Source of the DNA: Auanema rhodensis
Taxonomy: Eukaryota; Nematoda; Chromadorea; Rhabditida; Rhabditidae
Reading direction: 5' to 3'
Assembly: GCA_964057225.1 (NCBI GenBank)
Contig: OZ059899.1
Location: 11,594,001-11,658,000, forward strand
DNA length: 64,000 nt
Part shown: piece by piece, positions 1-12,237 of the stretch
How positions within the stretch are numbered: the stretch's first letter is position 1
How the letters are laid out: each line of letters opens with the position of its first letter
Program-made: the position numbers and the translations under genes
The notes under the pieces: model-generated
What the model was told of the DNA's origin: nothing
Database searches by the model: none
What the model saw: the letters and a program-made list of their open reading frames with translations, nothing else

Positions 1-1870
1 TGTGTCTGATTAAATAAAGAAGTACAAAAGTCTATCCTATCCTTTTATAAATTTCAAAAAGAAGGAATAATTTTGAATATTGATAGATATGAATATCATA
101 AGAGTTTAATAAGATTTTACTAAAACTTCATTAATAATTCAAAAGAGCTTAAGATGGAACATATGTTTCCGAAAAAAGCATTTAAATATCCGTAATAGTA
201 GTGAAGAAGAAGGAGAAAAAGAAGAAGAGCTAAATTGAAATTAAAAAAAAGACAAAACATGTATATTTCATATACATATGTATTTTTAAACTATTATAAC
301 TATACATATAATCATAATAATTAAATTATTATGTATAGTTAAGATATAGATGATGTTATAACTTATATATACATATCTATATATGTATAAATCAGTCAGT
401 CAGTCAGTCAGTCAGTCAGTGTCAGTCAGTAAACTATTTGAATAAAGTTTCATTTTCATTTTCTTTATTTTTAAAAAAATAAATATATATATATATATAT
501 AAGATAATATATGTATGTATCTGTATGTATATAGTAAGCAAAAGAATATTTGAAATATGAAAAAGAAAAAAAAGATGACAGATGAATAGATATTAGCTAC
601 TATTTTTGAATAAGAACTGTCACTACTACTCCTCAGTAGTTAATTCAATCGAGATGTAACATAGTATCTTATGATGATATTATGTTATTTGATCGATTAT
701 ATACTATATATATAGTATATATAGTATATAGTATATATATGGATTACAATTAATTTTAATTTTAAAATCATTTTTGATCTTTTTTTTCGTTCAAATAAAC
801 TTAAAATATGATTTTCGTCATAATTAATAGTTAGTCTAGTTAAACAGTTTAATATTAATTAATTTTTAAGTAAAATTGACGAATAAAATAAGGAAATTGA
901 TGAGTTTCAGTGATAATTAAAATAATATTTTAATGATGATGAAAAAGAGATTGAAGAAAGTGAATGGTTTGAACCATTTTAAAATCAAAGAAATCATATT
1001 AAGTGATGTTGTAATTACATATAGAGGTTCATTTCAAAACCAAAATTAGATTGAGAACTTTGATTCCTAATTTGAATTAGTTACAATACAAGTAAGTAAG
1101 TAAGTAAGTAAGTAGTTGTTGTTGTAATAGTAGAAGTAATAATAAATAGTAGTATGATAGTTTGAAGATTCAAATTAATGACCAAATATACATGTATATG
1201 AAGGAAAATATGTAAAAATTGAAAAAGAACCCTGAATAGAAGTGCTTGTCGGAATACTTCTGTTGATTGTTGGTTACATGGAAACGAATATATGAACATA
1301 TAAAAGCCTAAATAGTCTCATTGACTAAGACTATTAGACATCTGCCTCTCCCTCTCATATACATGGAGAAAACGAAACAAGAACAGGCATTTGAAGGAAA
1401 AAAATTCTTTTTTTTTTCTCTCTTTTTGTCTTCCATTAAGATCAATGGGAAAAGAGTTTGAAATTCATTTCTATTAAATCAAAATACTATTTCTAATAGT
1501 TAAGTCTTTAGTAATGAAAGTAAAGCTATGTAAGTGAAGAGTAGTATTGGCAATAGAATCCAAGAGTCTTAGTCCCCCCCCACCCCGAATACAGTACTTG
1601 TCAACTACTTTTGAATGAATCAAAAAAATATAAAAATGGACGTGTAATCAAAAATGTTTAAATATAAAAACTAAAATAAATATATTTAAATAGATATTAA
1701 AGTGATTATTAATCAATTTTAATCATTTAAAATAAAATAAAAGCAATGGAATACGAGATTGCATGTGAAATACGAAGTCAATGTATATATTCTATTTGAA
1801 ATGAAATGAAAATATAAGATCAAAATAGTAAGAAATAAGAGAAAATAAAGTAGAAAAACAAAAGTCATAC
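1..1870 (-). other. Long AT-rich intron of the gene at 1871-2328
   Basis: This stretch lies 3' of the second exon of the minus-strand gene and holds no coding segment I can support. It contains simple repeats: an imperfect CAGT array (about 391-432), TA runs (about 481-500 and 695-740) and an AAGT array (about 1090-1113). The small ORFs in it are low-complexity and look like chance. Confidence 0.5.
391..432. repeat. CAGT tetranucleotide microsatellite
   Basis: About ten CAGT units occur in tandem with one interruption (gtgtcagt). It sits in the presumed intron of the transcription-factor-like gene. Confidence 0.9.
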
Positions 1871-2328
1871 CGTCTGGCTTCCGTTTTCGCTTGGATGAAG
1901 AGCTAATGCTGCCTCCATCGGAGCCAGGATTTGAGACGACTGACGACGTATCGTCAGGAGACATGGAACCATCGGCACGCGATTCAGCTGATCCTGAGGT
2001 AGGCGACGTAGCCTGCTGACGAGCAGCCAAAGAACTGAAGAATATAGGCAAATAGTGTGAATTGAATTTGAAAAAATGACAAAAAATCTTATTTTATCAG
2101 AAAACGGAGGGAAAATTAGCTGTTGATCTCGAAAAGGTGAGCAAATATCAAATCACTATAAATGTGATGACAGTTTAACATTCATTTAGATTTGACTGTG
2201 CGAGAGAAGTTCAAAGGAGGGATTAAATAATTAAAAAGAAAAGAAAATATAAAATATACTAACCTGACTAACGATAAGAAGAAATCCTGAGTATAGGCTC
2301 CCGGATTTCCGGATAATAGTTCAGCCAT
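1871..2328 (-). CDS. 5' coding exons of a Ser-rich, basic, probable transcription factor (partial)
   Basis: Two exons can be read. Exon 1 (2328-2264) starts at an ATG and encodes MAELLSGNPGAYTQDFFLSL. Exon 2 (2034-1871) joins in frame, giving about 76 residues. After a 170-residue-scale search I see only these two exons: an Ala/Gln/Thr stretch, then a Ser/Asp/Gly-rich stretch, then a basic run SSSSKRKRKPD directly before a good donor (gtatga). The last codon is split after a G. The acidic/Ser-rich leader followed by KRKRKPD would suit a regulator whose DNA-binding domain is on the next exon. A PAR/NFIL3-type bZIP, in which a basic run and PDE precede the basic region, is one possibility, but this is a guess. 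I find no next exon between 1 and 1870, so the intron exceeds 1.8 kb and the gene runs off the left edge. GC boxes lie just upstream (2486-2530). I am fairly sure of the exons and unsure of the product. Confidence 0.55.
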
Positions 2329-2439
2329 TAGGACTCGGTTGAGTTAAATGCCTATTATATGATACAAAAAGCACGTTTTCAATACTAATCCAGATATTGA
2401 ATGTGAAACGTGGCTAAAGCAAGACGTACACACAGTAAC

Positions 2440-2560
2440 TACTTTTAGAAAGCGGTAGTTGGAGTCTGGCAAGTAGCAAATAAGGATAGGGGGCGTGGTT
2501 TAGGTGGGTGGAGTCTAGCAGGTGGTGTGTATTGCCATTGATGCAGCATTGCTGGACCCG
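2440..2560. promoter_or_regulatory. GC-box/CACCC cluster upstream of the transcription-factor-like gene
   Basis: In an otherwise AT-rich region this patch has the strings gggggcgtggttt and ggtgggtggagt. They match GC-box and CACCC-type (Sp/KLF) sites on one strand. The patch lies 110-230 bp upstream of the minus-strand ATG at 2328, where a core promoter or proximal enhancer would be expected. The function is inferred from motif and position only. Confidence 0.4.
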
Positions 2561-3503
2561 CTAATGTCATTTTCTGTCATACAGATTTAAATAGTGGTAA
2601 CGAGAATTTAAATACAACTGTTATCATTATGAAGATAATTGATGAAACGATTCATATTACAGCTTAAGCTTAATCTCTCCTTTTCTAATTAAGCTGAGAT
2701 AGAGAATAGATGAAGTCGATGAAACATGTATGTTTCTGCAAATATTTCTTCAACTACTAGGTCAACAGTTTTCAAAATGAAAGATTGTCTAATAACAAGT
2801 TCATAGTTATATCCATCAAAAAAATATTGTTTTTAGAACATTTGAACATACATTCATACATCACGTCTTCAGTTTACAGACAGACAGACAGACAGATATC
2901 CACGAATATTTGTTTGAATTCTGTTCGAAATGAAGTAAAGCCTAGGACAATACATTCAGGTACTATTAAAGAAATAAAAAACATAAAAAGAACAATAAAC
3001 ATGAACATCATTATCATGAGCATAATGATGATTAAGCTGGAAGTCAGGTTGTTATCGATGTATAGTAATTATCTCTTTATTTCTCTCGTCAGTTTCAATC
3101 TATAGCTTAATCTTTAAGGTTTCGAATGAAAACTCTATCCGTTTCACCCATTTGTTTGTCAGGAAACTTTACTTTGAACGAGTAGATGTAACCACCAGAA
3201 ATCATCAAACTACATTTGAATGTCATAGACAAAGCTTAGATGACTAATTCTACTTCGAAACTTATGTAATTCAATCATAAAGTTTATAATTCCTTAACTA
3301 TATGATATAACTATTCCATGTAACACAGGTGACTGACAGTCTTATCTGATTGAGAAGTGGGTTATGCTGATCAGTTCAGCATGCTTCATCGATATATAGC
3401 CAGAGATACCTGAAAACAGCTATAATTCAGCTATTCTTCTTTTTCAATTTCTTCGCTCTTGAGGATATCAAGGAAACGGTAGTTCTCACTCTGTCTCTTG
3501 TCA

Positions 3504-3911
3504 TCACACACTATTTTTCAATATTCTCGCTTTCTTAGCCAATATGCTGCAGGCGCTTGAGTAGGCTCGAATAACAAACTTGAAGCATGCCAAGAAAAGG
3601 GACCGGCAACCAATTATGGCGCCTGGGAACTTTAGCAAGATGCCAATAAGAGAAGAGTAGCTACCGTATAATGCAATACAGAGCGGAAAGTAGGCAATTT
3701 TGTGGCGAAAAAGTAGGAAAAGTGATAGAAGAGTTGATGAAGCCATAAAGAAATAGGATTTCCTTATTCCTTCAGTATGTAAGGGTATCAATTCAACAAT
3801 ACATAAGAGTATTGAATGAATTATTCCAAACAATAGCGTGTTCGATATAGAACTAGTCACCCAATAAAATGACAGATTGGCAATTACTTGATGAAATGAA
3901 GAAACCGCCAT
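3504..3911 (-). CDS. Doubtful single-exon hydrophobic ORF (135 codons)
   Basis: This is the longest uninterrupted reading frame outside recognised genes. It would encode a protein with three or four hydrophobic stretches (for example around SNTLLFGIIHSILLCIVEL and the segment with LLSLFLLF) and a basic C-terminus (AKKARILKNSV). I recognise no family. It has no intron, whereas every confident gene here is densely split, and nothing beside it supports a gene. It may be chance, a decayed membrane-protein exon or a single exon of an unseen gene. Confidence 0.18.
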   Translation of the reverse strand: MAVSSFHQVIANLSFYWVTSSISNTLLFGIIHSILLCIVELIPLHTEGIRKSYFFMASSTLLSLFLLFRHKIAYFPLCIALYGSYSSLIGILLKFPGAIIGCRSLFLACFKFVIRAYSSACSILAKKARILKNSV

Positions 3912-4813
3912 AAGGGTTCTTCTTCATCATCGTCTCCTTCTTTTCCTTGAGCATCACACAGGCATAGCTTCATACATTTATCCATCCATCCATCTATCCT
4001 TGCCTCCTTCCCTCCTTCCCTCCCTCCCACTCTCTTCGTCTATTTTTCTATTCACAAACTAATAATATGTACAACAAAAACCTTGTATTCTGTCTCTGAT
4101 TACACAAAACCATATTGTTATTCGGAGCTTTGCGATCTGAAAACCACAACATTGCTTTTCCAAAATAGGGAAGGAAAGACTATTGCGAGCACTGAAACAA
4201 GATATGGTCCTTGACTCTAAATGGCATTCGGATAGCTCTCTCCTTCCATTACTAGTCCTTGGTCACTTCGTCATCTTACCCACAAAATGGGATTATCAAC
4301 AAACAGAGTCTGGTTCCAACCCTCTGCCTCAAAATAAAATCCTATCAAACATCTCCAGTAATATCCGGGCGAAAAAAGAAACGGAAAGCAGATCAGTTCA
4401 TACAAGACCTGGATTTAGAAGTATTTCGAAATGAAAGAATGATGTGAGCTAAAAGATCATTAAGAGTAGAATATCGTAGGGGAAATCATTGAGAGAATCG
4501 TTGAAGACACAAGTACACGCTTTTCATTCTTTTCGCATCCGCAAAGAAAGCGACAGCTTAGCTCACCCAATCCCATTTCCCGATTTCAACAGCAGATGTG
4601 ATGGATGAGGTTAAGAGGAATGGAGAATTTGCTTTACCCCTTTTCAGTGTTTTTTTCTTCGTGCTTTATATGTGCGAGGGAACACTGTGCTTTAAAGAAA
4701 TCTCCGCCCCTATTATCAAGTCAAGAAATCACGTAAGACTACCGTAGTCAACTCCACTCACAGCATCCCCAACATGAATTGTATATCAACTATCTCTCGT
4801 TTATTTTATTTCT

Positions 4814-4815
<2 letters not shown>

Positions 4816-4869
<54 letters not shown>

Positions 4870-4876
4870 TCTCTCT
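4816..4876. repeat. CT/GA dinucleotide microsatellite
   Basis: An almost pure CT array of about 60 bp. The Leu/Ser-repeat ORF translated across it is an artefact of the repeat. Confidence 0.9.
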
Positions 4877-7800
4877 TTTCCTTTTCTACTTTCCACATCT
4901 TCTCATTTCTATAAAACAAAATGCTGTCATCAAAACATTAACTGCTCAGACTGGGATTCCTTTGTTCCGGAAAAGTGAAATGGCAGCACATCACAACAGA
5001 TTACGACTATTAGGTGGTTACATAAAGGGTAAGGTTCCCGCCTTCTGCACATCTCTTCTTTTAATTTCTAAAATTTGTGTATGAACAGAGAAAAATTCAA
5101 TACCAAAAAAGAAAGCTCCCGGAATATCGAATTGTTTTCTCAATTTCATTGTGGGACGACAAGCCTCCTCGTTTTTTTTTGTTCACAGCTTGATAACATT
5201 GCCTGTTTTGACAAGACGAATACTTTCATTTCATCAAGATGCCACTTCTTAAGCTCATAATCCTCACTCATTACCATCTCATCAGCCAAATAAATCACGA
5301 GTTCTCATCAAGAACGAAGAGAGAAAGGCAACGTAGAATCTTTCATTTTGACTTGTTCACTCGGAGTAGGCAAGATGACAACTTGACAATAGCCGATTGC
5401 ACGAATGAGAGAGAATGGCCGAAAAGACAATAATTTTGAAGAAAACACACACACACACATATTCACGTTGCGAATACAGAAGAAAAGTAATTTCCGCAAA
5501 CGGAGGGAAATAGAGTTGCAGCTTCAAGCCTTATTTGTCGATTTTCTATGACCGTTACTCATGACTTGAGGATAAATTGGAATTTTAAATAGACCTCCAG
5601 CCTTTCATTCATTCCTTCCTCGCATATTCATGGCTCAATTTCAGAGCATTTAATAACACTTCCATTGCGATCGTGTTTTTATATTCGACAAGAGTTTACT
5701 CTCTATTCCACCTTCCCCATTTTATTCAGTTTTCCGAAAAGCTGTCCTCACTACCACTCGTTTCTTTAGCTTTTTCTTTGTTTGCGGTCCCTAGTAAGCA
5801 GGGAGAGACTTTCATTACGGTAGCCGGATGAGCAAGCTATGCAGAAAAAAGCGAAAAAAAAAGAAAAACAACATTGGCACACAAAAAAAAGAATCCAAAT
5901 ACATCATTAAACATCCATAGATTTGGCTTTACCTCTTACTTCATCTTAGGTAGCCATTGAACTTGCACGTATAATCAGGAATTTCAATCAATTATATGAG
6001 ATGATCTTCAATCACCTGCTCTAAGATCTAGGTCACCTTACCATACAAGTAATTTTATATTCATACACAGAATGTTTTTCCTGTTTTTAGCTGACATCGT
6101 CTATGTCTCCTCCGTTTTATGGGTGGCCAGATTCTCTTAAGCATAAAATCTCTCCGAGTGCTCGTTTCGCCAGGTAATCAGAGCCTATTCTGACCTGAAG
6201 CATAAGCTGGTCATAAACCAAAGCCGTCATTTTTGAGGATCATGGCCAGGTGACAGAGCAACTGATCAGCTGCCTCAAAATATTCTAATTAAGGACTACA
6301 AAGTCTTTTATCTGAGCCTACAATGAGTTTTCTACGAGAACAAGAAGAATGTTTTGATTTTGTGATACAACATGAAATTCACAAACACATGCACCTCACC
6401 TGCTGTTGTGTAAGCTCCAATTATGAAGAAAACACTGTTCAAACTTGCAATCTGTTCAACATACTTCGTAATATTTACTGTTGTGTTAACCAACTCTACG
6501 TCAAACTAATCAAACAAACATCAAAAGCACTAGTCCAGGATCACTTTACAGACGCAGATGGTCTCTCATCATACATGTGTCATTAGCTGACCTTCAAAGT
6601 TGACATCACCCACTGCTGCCATATGGAAAGTAACGTTTTTAAGACGAATAAGGTTAGTTAAAGGGATTATAACTCAAAGAAAAGTTTAATATTTCAATTT
6701 TAAAGTCTATTTTTACATTTGTTGTTTATGTGTTACATGAGAACGACAAGATAGATCTCTGAAAGCATTATGCTCAAAAACAAATCCATCTATTCAAGCT
6801 GCATTGTATTGCCGCATGTTCAGAACTTGAAAGAAATTACATTCATATACAGTAGTTTCGCGTGACACTTAATACAGACAAGGTAGTAATCAGAACATTG
6901 CCTTCACAATATTCAATAGAAATCATATTCTAACTGGCACGCAACTAGCATCTCTATGTCTATCTCATAATCAAAGGTTTTCAAACAATATAAATTCTCA
7001 GTTATTTCCATTGTCTATACCTTTATGCTCCTTTCACCATTTTTTTTTGAAATCAAAAAATTCAAATAAAAAAAAACAGAGAAAACCAATATGGTAATCT
7101 TCCTATATCTTCTACTTAATAACAACTTAGCAATCATACAGCCTTGGTACTTTCATTAGAGTACGATCTACTTGGATTGTGGCTTTCGCACACCTGGCGA
7201 CATCTGCTTTCTACTCTTACTATGATCAATGTGACCTTGTTTTTTTGTAATAATGCAAAGAATCCTAGCGCAGCCATATAAAGCCGCTAAAAATACATGA
7301 TTGCTTACCTAATCTAGACCTTAGATAGATCTTATCTATATTAGGCATGAATATAACAAACACTGCTGTTGAAATTTCCTCTTTTTCTCTCTTTCTCTCT
7401 ATCAATCTCTCTGTTTTGAACTGTTTTCAAAGCAAAAATGATTGGAATAGGTTGTTGCAAGATGAGCAGACATATTGATATGGCTATTGTGATGTTCAAA
7501 AAGGTTCAAACATGTTCATTGACAAAAAACTTTTTTTTTGGCATTTTCAAGCTTGCTATAAAACACCTGTCATACTTTGTCAACTAGTTTATAGTTCCAT
7601 ATATAGTGTTTCTCATTCCACAGCAGACAACAGATGGCTCACCTTCTGTCTGTTAGTAATGCAGAGTGAAAATCTGAAATGATTGAATATGCATAGACAA
7701 TTTCAGAATTAAATGAGTCCTATAACGAGAGGAAGATCAAATACCTTTGCCTTTTCCCGACAAACGAATTGCGCTATTTTCCAAAACTAATACAAGGCTA

Positions 7801-9119
7801 ATTTGTAGCTATGCGTAAGTCATACTTGAGATTCAAATTACTGTCTTATACAAGTTATTTCTTTATTTCGTGGTTATGTTCGGTGCTTTTTTGTGAAAAG
7901 TGGGGTGAACAGATGTGAACGGAAGAGAGTTTATCCTTACAGGCCACTAGGATGTACTTTTCCAAAAAAGGCCGCCAAACGAGAGGAAGAGCGCAATCTC
8001 CGCTTGCTATTGTATGTATCATCTGCTCCACTCAGGGTCCACACTTTGCTCTTTTTGAGCCCATCATCACAGTTGAAGGTTAATCCCAGCTATACTAGTA
8101 ATAGTGGGATTCTTAACTGTTTCTTTACAGAAATTTTTCTTTACAGGCACATCGAAATCTTATAACATCTTTCAATTTTAAACAAGAACAATATGCAAAT
8201 GGGAATCGAAAAGACTACCATCACTAACAAAAGCTAATTCATATATGTGTCAGTCGCGAAAATTACCAATGCTATGAACCTCCCCCCGTCCATCAATATG
8301 TCGAATTTTGTCTGAGTAAGGAAAAGAGGGAAATATAGACTTCAAAACATTTATATAAAACAATCTACTACTATTGACTCGTAGCCTATGAATTTCACAT
8401 CAACTTTTCTATCAAAATGGGATGACTTGTTAAAAAATGCACAACATACAACCATAGCAAATTGAGTTTATAAGGAGAATTCACAGAAAATATTTTTTTT
8501 CTTAAAAAAAAAACTTATTTTCTCTTAGTTTTGTCTTTTCTTTTCCGTATTTCCATATAAATGAGCATATACATAACGCTGTTGGATTAAGGATGAGAAT
8601 CATTCAAAACCGAATGAACGTCACATACTCTTCAATATAAACAAAATTACTTTCAAACAAACTGTAGCAGAAATCAATGTATGACGGTTACAAATAGAAT
8701 TCTGAAAACAAAGACTGTCAGCGCTGCTGCAGACTGAGGGAGAAGACTGTATATGCCTCATGAGAACCCGAAATTGTTTAGAAAAATTGAATTAGTACAC
8801 TTGCACAGCAGGTATTTATTATAAAAAAAAACAAAATCATAAAACCGAATTCCAAATCAACGACGAATAAGATGAACCCTATTCTAGAATCTGATAAAAA
8901 CGTAACAAATAACATTAATACACCTGATTTCAACAAAGATATGCTACAAGAGAATTTACAAAATGTGTCTTATTAATGTAAACGCGAAGAAGGGTATATA
9001 CAGGTCATAAAATAACCGCGAATAGATATACAGATTATTTTTTTCAAAGTTCCATTCCAAACGAATTAAATGCAATACTGTCATACTTCTCAGCTTGAGA
9101 GCCTTCAAAAGAGCATTGT

Positions 9120-11409
9120 TTATACTTTTAACTTGCAAAAATTACCGTTTGTTGTTTTGAATAACATCATGGAATTTGACTTACGGCAGCAAGCGAGTAA
9201 ATGACCGGAGCTACTTACATCAAAAGCGGCAGAGTAAGGAAACGAACCATTCAAAACTCGAACAACTGATGATTTTGAACATTGTCCATTGAGATACTGT
9301 AATAAGAATAATCTTATATTAGACCAAATCGTAGTGCACATACATGAAGATTCCTATTTTGTGCATCGGCTATGAGTAAATTTCCTCTAGAATCCATGAC
9401 AATGCCACTTATAAACTGGAATTTGGAAGTACATGAGGAAGTTTTTCCCAAAGGTAACGAAAATCGAAGCACAAATAATTTGGTTTCTATGCAAACTATG
9501 CAGTTTTGCCCTACAAATATATTAATAAACATAATGAATTCGTGAAGTGCCAACCTAAATCTGTGATATAAGCTATGTCATCACGGGCAGTTATGAAACA
9601 AGGATTAGGAGAAGAGCCATAACCACTTATAACAGGAAAAGGCATACTGTTAACAACCTGAAGAGCGAATAAAAGATAAAATATTACATGATACTTACCG
9701 TATTTGGAATTGCAGGATTATACATAATCACAGAAGGTATGCCACGTAAACGGCCACAGGTTAAAATAAAACCATCTTTGGTTACTGCTAGTCCTAAACT
9801 TACGGTTAAACAAACTATTGAACTTAAAAACTTGAACAAAACCTCTACAAGATGACTTCAAATCATCAGCTACAATGAATCTAACCATTCGTTTCAAATC
9901 ATAAATATAAATTCCATCTCTATCTAGAACTCCAATTAATTCTAGAATATATTCGAATATTAAATGAGAATGGCTAAATAGAAGAAACCTCCAGGGTTTA
10001 TGACAGCAATCGCTGTAGGGTTATTCAAATCATCAATTACAGACTCTGTGGACATAACGCCATTAACAGAACATGATAGAATCTTCAAACAAAAGAAATA
10101 TAGAAAATAAAACTCCAAACAATGTAACTTCGTTGAAACCGGTAAACAGGAAGCCCAATTTGCTATCATAAGCACAACCTAATGGACTGGTTACCTTGCC
10201 TATTGCCACGTCACCTATTTTTTCCAAAAATAATTCTAAAGAAGCAAGAGATTAAATATTTTAATTTGAAAGCCACCTCCAGATTCGTTAGTCCACTTTT
10301 CAAAACTTATATAATTAGTACTAGGTATACAGTTTAAACGTATCGAAGTAGTTGATGTCAGTAGACTGTCACTTGCGTTTCCGTTATCAACATAACACTT
10401 CAAGCAATTTTGAAGATATTTTGCTACTTTATGATTTTTAGAAGAGCTATCTGAAATTGAATAGAATCGTATATATATATGAATATAAGAATAGCTATAC
10501 TTTTCTCAAATTTGCTATAATCGTGAACTATAAAGGAAGTTTGCATTAGTAGTTCTATTGTATTATCAAAGTTCATTTTCTTGATGTCACTAGAGGGAGC
10601 TCTATCAATAATATCCCTCAAATGCTTCGAAACTGAATGATCTATACGGACAATACGATCCATCTTCAAATATAGGAAGTGATGAGAGATTAAACGTAAT
10701 GGCTAACTTACGATTTTAACAACTTTACTAGAAAACGAAGAAAAAGATTCCTTTTTCCTTTTTTGTACTCGACTAGAGGTTTTCCTTTCTAATGACAATG
10801 CCTGAAAAACCGTTGATACTCTTAGTTTCGTGTATTGAATCAACTTTATCAATTTTGCTCTCATAACTGTTTTTTCTATTTTTTTCTTTCTGAAAACTAT
10901 ATTTTCAGCTTTAAGGAAATTGGAAGAAAAACCTTTTCCTCGATAAGTACACGATCGCTCCCAGGACTTTCTGTTCCAATTCCTTCATCGAAAATTAGAT
11001 AAATTAGAAATTGTAAGAATATGAGCAGATGATACCTTCCAAATTATCAGAAATGTACAAATCAGACATTTCGTCAAGACCAAAATCATAATCCAAATCA
11101 TTGCTTGTAGTAATCTGAATTAATAAGATCTTAAAAGGAAAAGAACCTAATCTGAACCTGTAAATTATCATCAATATTAATAGAGGTTTCGGATGGCAAG
11201 TTATTGTTTTTCCAAATGGGAGAAGTTTTAACATCAGTAGAGAACGGAAAATCGGATGCAGATAAAGTTTGTTTGTTTCTATAAAACAAATAGAATCGAA
11301 TAAGATTTTTTAAAAATTTTTAGAACTTGGTAAAATCCAATTCAGGTTTGTTTTCCGCTTCTATTCTTACCACCTTCTCAAATACTATGTATATATCTTC
11401 TGACACCAT
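9120..11409 (-). CDS. NHL/beta-propeller-like protein with basic N-terminal region
   Basis: I could splice a complete frame from ATG 11409 to the TAA at 9120 through about 13 exons, almost all with 40-60 bp introns. The start lies directly after ttttgcag, a good splice or trans-splice acceptor. The N-terminal third is acidic then strongly basic and Ser-rich (for example SSRVQKRKKESFSSFSSK, with KEKNRKNSYESK just before), like a nuclear-localisation region. The C-terminal half has repeated segments with an NHL/six-blade-propeller feel: GCAYDSKLGFLFTG, LNNPTAIAVINPGG, GLAVTKDGFILTCGR, GIVMDSRGNLLIADAQNRN and AAFDVSSSGHLLACC. This D-x-x-G-x-(L/I)-(L/Y)-(I/V)-(A/S)-(D/C) pattern is typical of NHL blades. 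I see no RING, B-box or enzyme motif, so it is not a standard TRIM-NHL protein. The exact function is unknown. The coding call is firm and the fold is moderately firm. It is divergent from the LRR gene at 12238. Confidence 0.7.
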
Positions 11410-12237
11410 CTGCAAAACTGATTAGTTTATGCTTTGCAATAAAATATAAAATTTAAATAATATATTGCAAAGCATGAAAGAAAATGAACAATAATAATAA
11501 TAATTAGTACACTACAGCTTAAACAAAGAAAAGAAGATATTGGCTATACATTGCTGAGTAAAAATAAATAAATACGCAACAATTATGAAATAACTGTTTG
11601 TACACAGTACTCTTAATATTTTCATCACTTTTCGTGATAAGAGTTGTCTAAAAAATTTACAAATGTAATATGAATATGAACTTTACTAGGTTCTCTTAGA
11701 AATAAGTTATTAATAGTATTTATCAATATCAAACAAAATTATTTAAGGTGTTGGAAGAAGGTGAATGAAAAAAAAACTATGTTTCCTGATTATTATTTGG
11801 ATTTGAACCATTCAGCCACTTGTTTCTGCATACTACTGAATTTCGGAATATTTAATTCTTGCTATCTGAAATGAATAACTGAATTTTGCTTTAAGCAATA
11901 CGATTAATTCCACTAGAACACACAACTTTATTCCCGTTGTCCGAGTCTTCTCGCATTGGTTGAGAAACGATCAAGCTTCAGTCCGTTTTGTTAGATAAGT
12001 TAGTCGTTAGTAGATACTCGTCGACTCTTCCGGCACACTTTGCAGTCTTTTCCTTTTTTAGGGCCAATCATCTGCTTAAAAACTCGCCTTTGTGTGAATG
12101 CTACCCTAATTGACGTGCTGGTTGCCAGTTAGTATCTTTAAACCTAATTAATTTTCAGCCAGTTTCATTCGTCTTGAATTGACGAGCATTCATGTACTCA
12201 TAACACTGCTAGATTCTTTGAAACTGTTGCTTCAAAT
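11410..12237. other. Intergenic region between divergent NHL-like and LRR genes
   Basis: About 830 bp separates the two start codons, which point away from each other, so both promoters should lie here. Part of it may be 5' UTR. I see no coding exon and no clear named motif. Confidence 0.4.

Larger units (their letters stand above)
2329..9119. other. Long stretch without convincing genes
   Basis: Between the transcription-factor-like gene and the NHL-like gene I find no multi-exon reading with family resemblance. The region holds simple repeats (CAGA at 2877-2895, TCCA/CCTCC-rich at 3979-4030, CT at 4816-4876) and scattered ORFs of 60-135 codons. The longest, at 3504-3911, is listed separately. 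The many ORFs near 4180-5500 are low-complexity or overlap on both strands. Confidence 0.45.

Noticed and set aside
4183-4447. Two overlapping ORFs at 4183-4434 and 4259-4447
   Set aside because: Different frames over the same bases with no motif, no splice evidence and no neighbouring exon.
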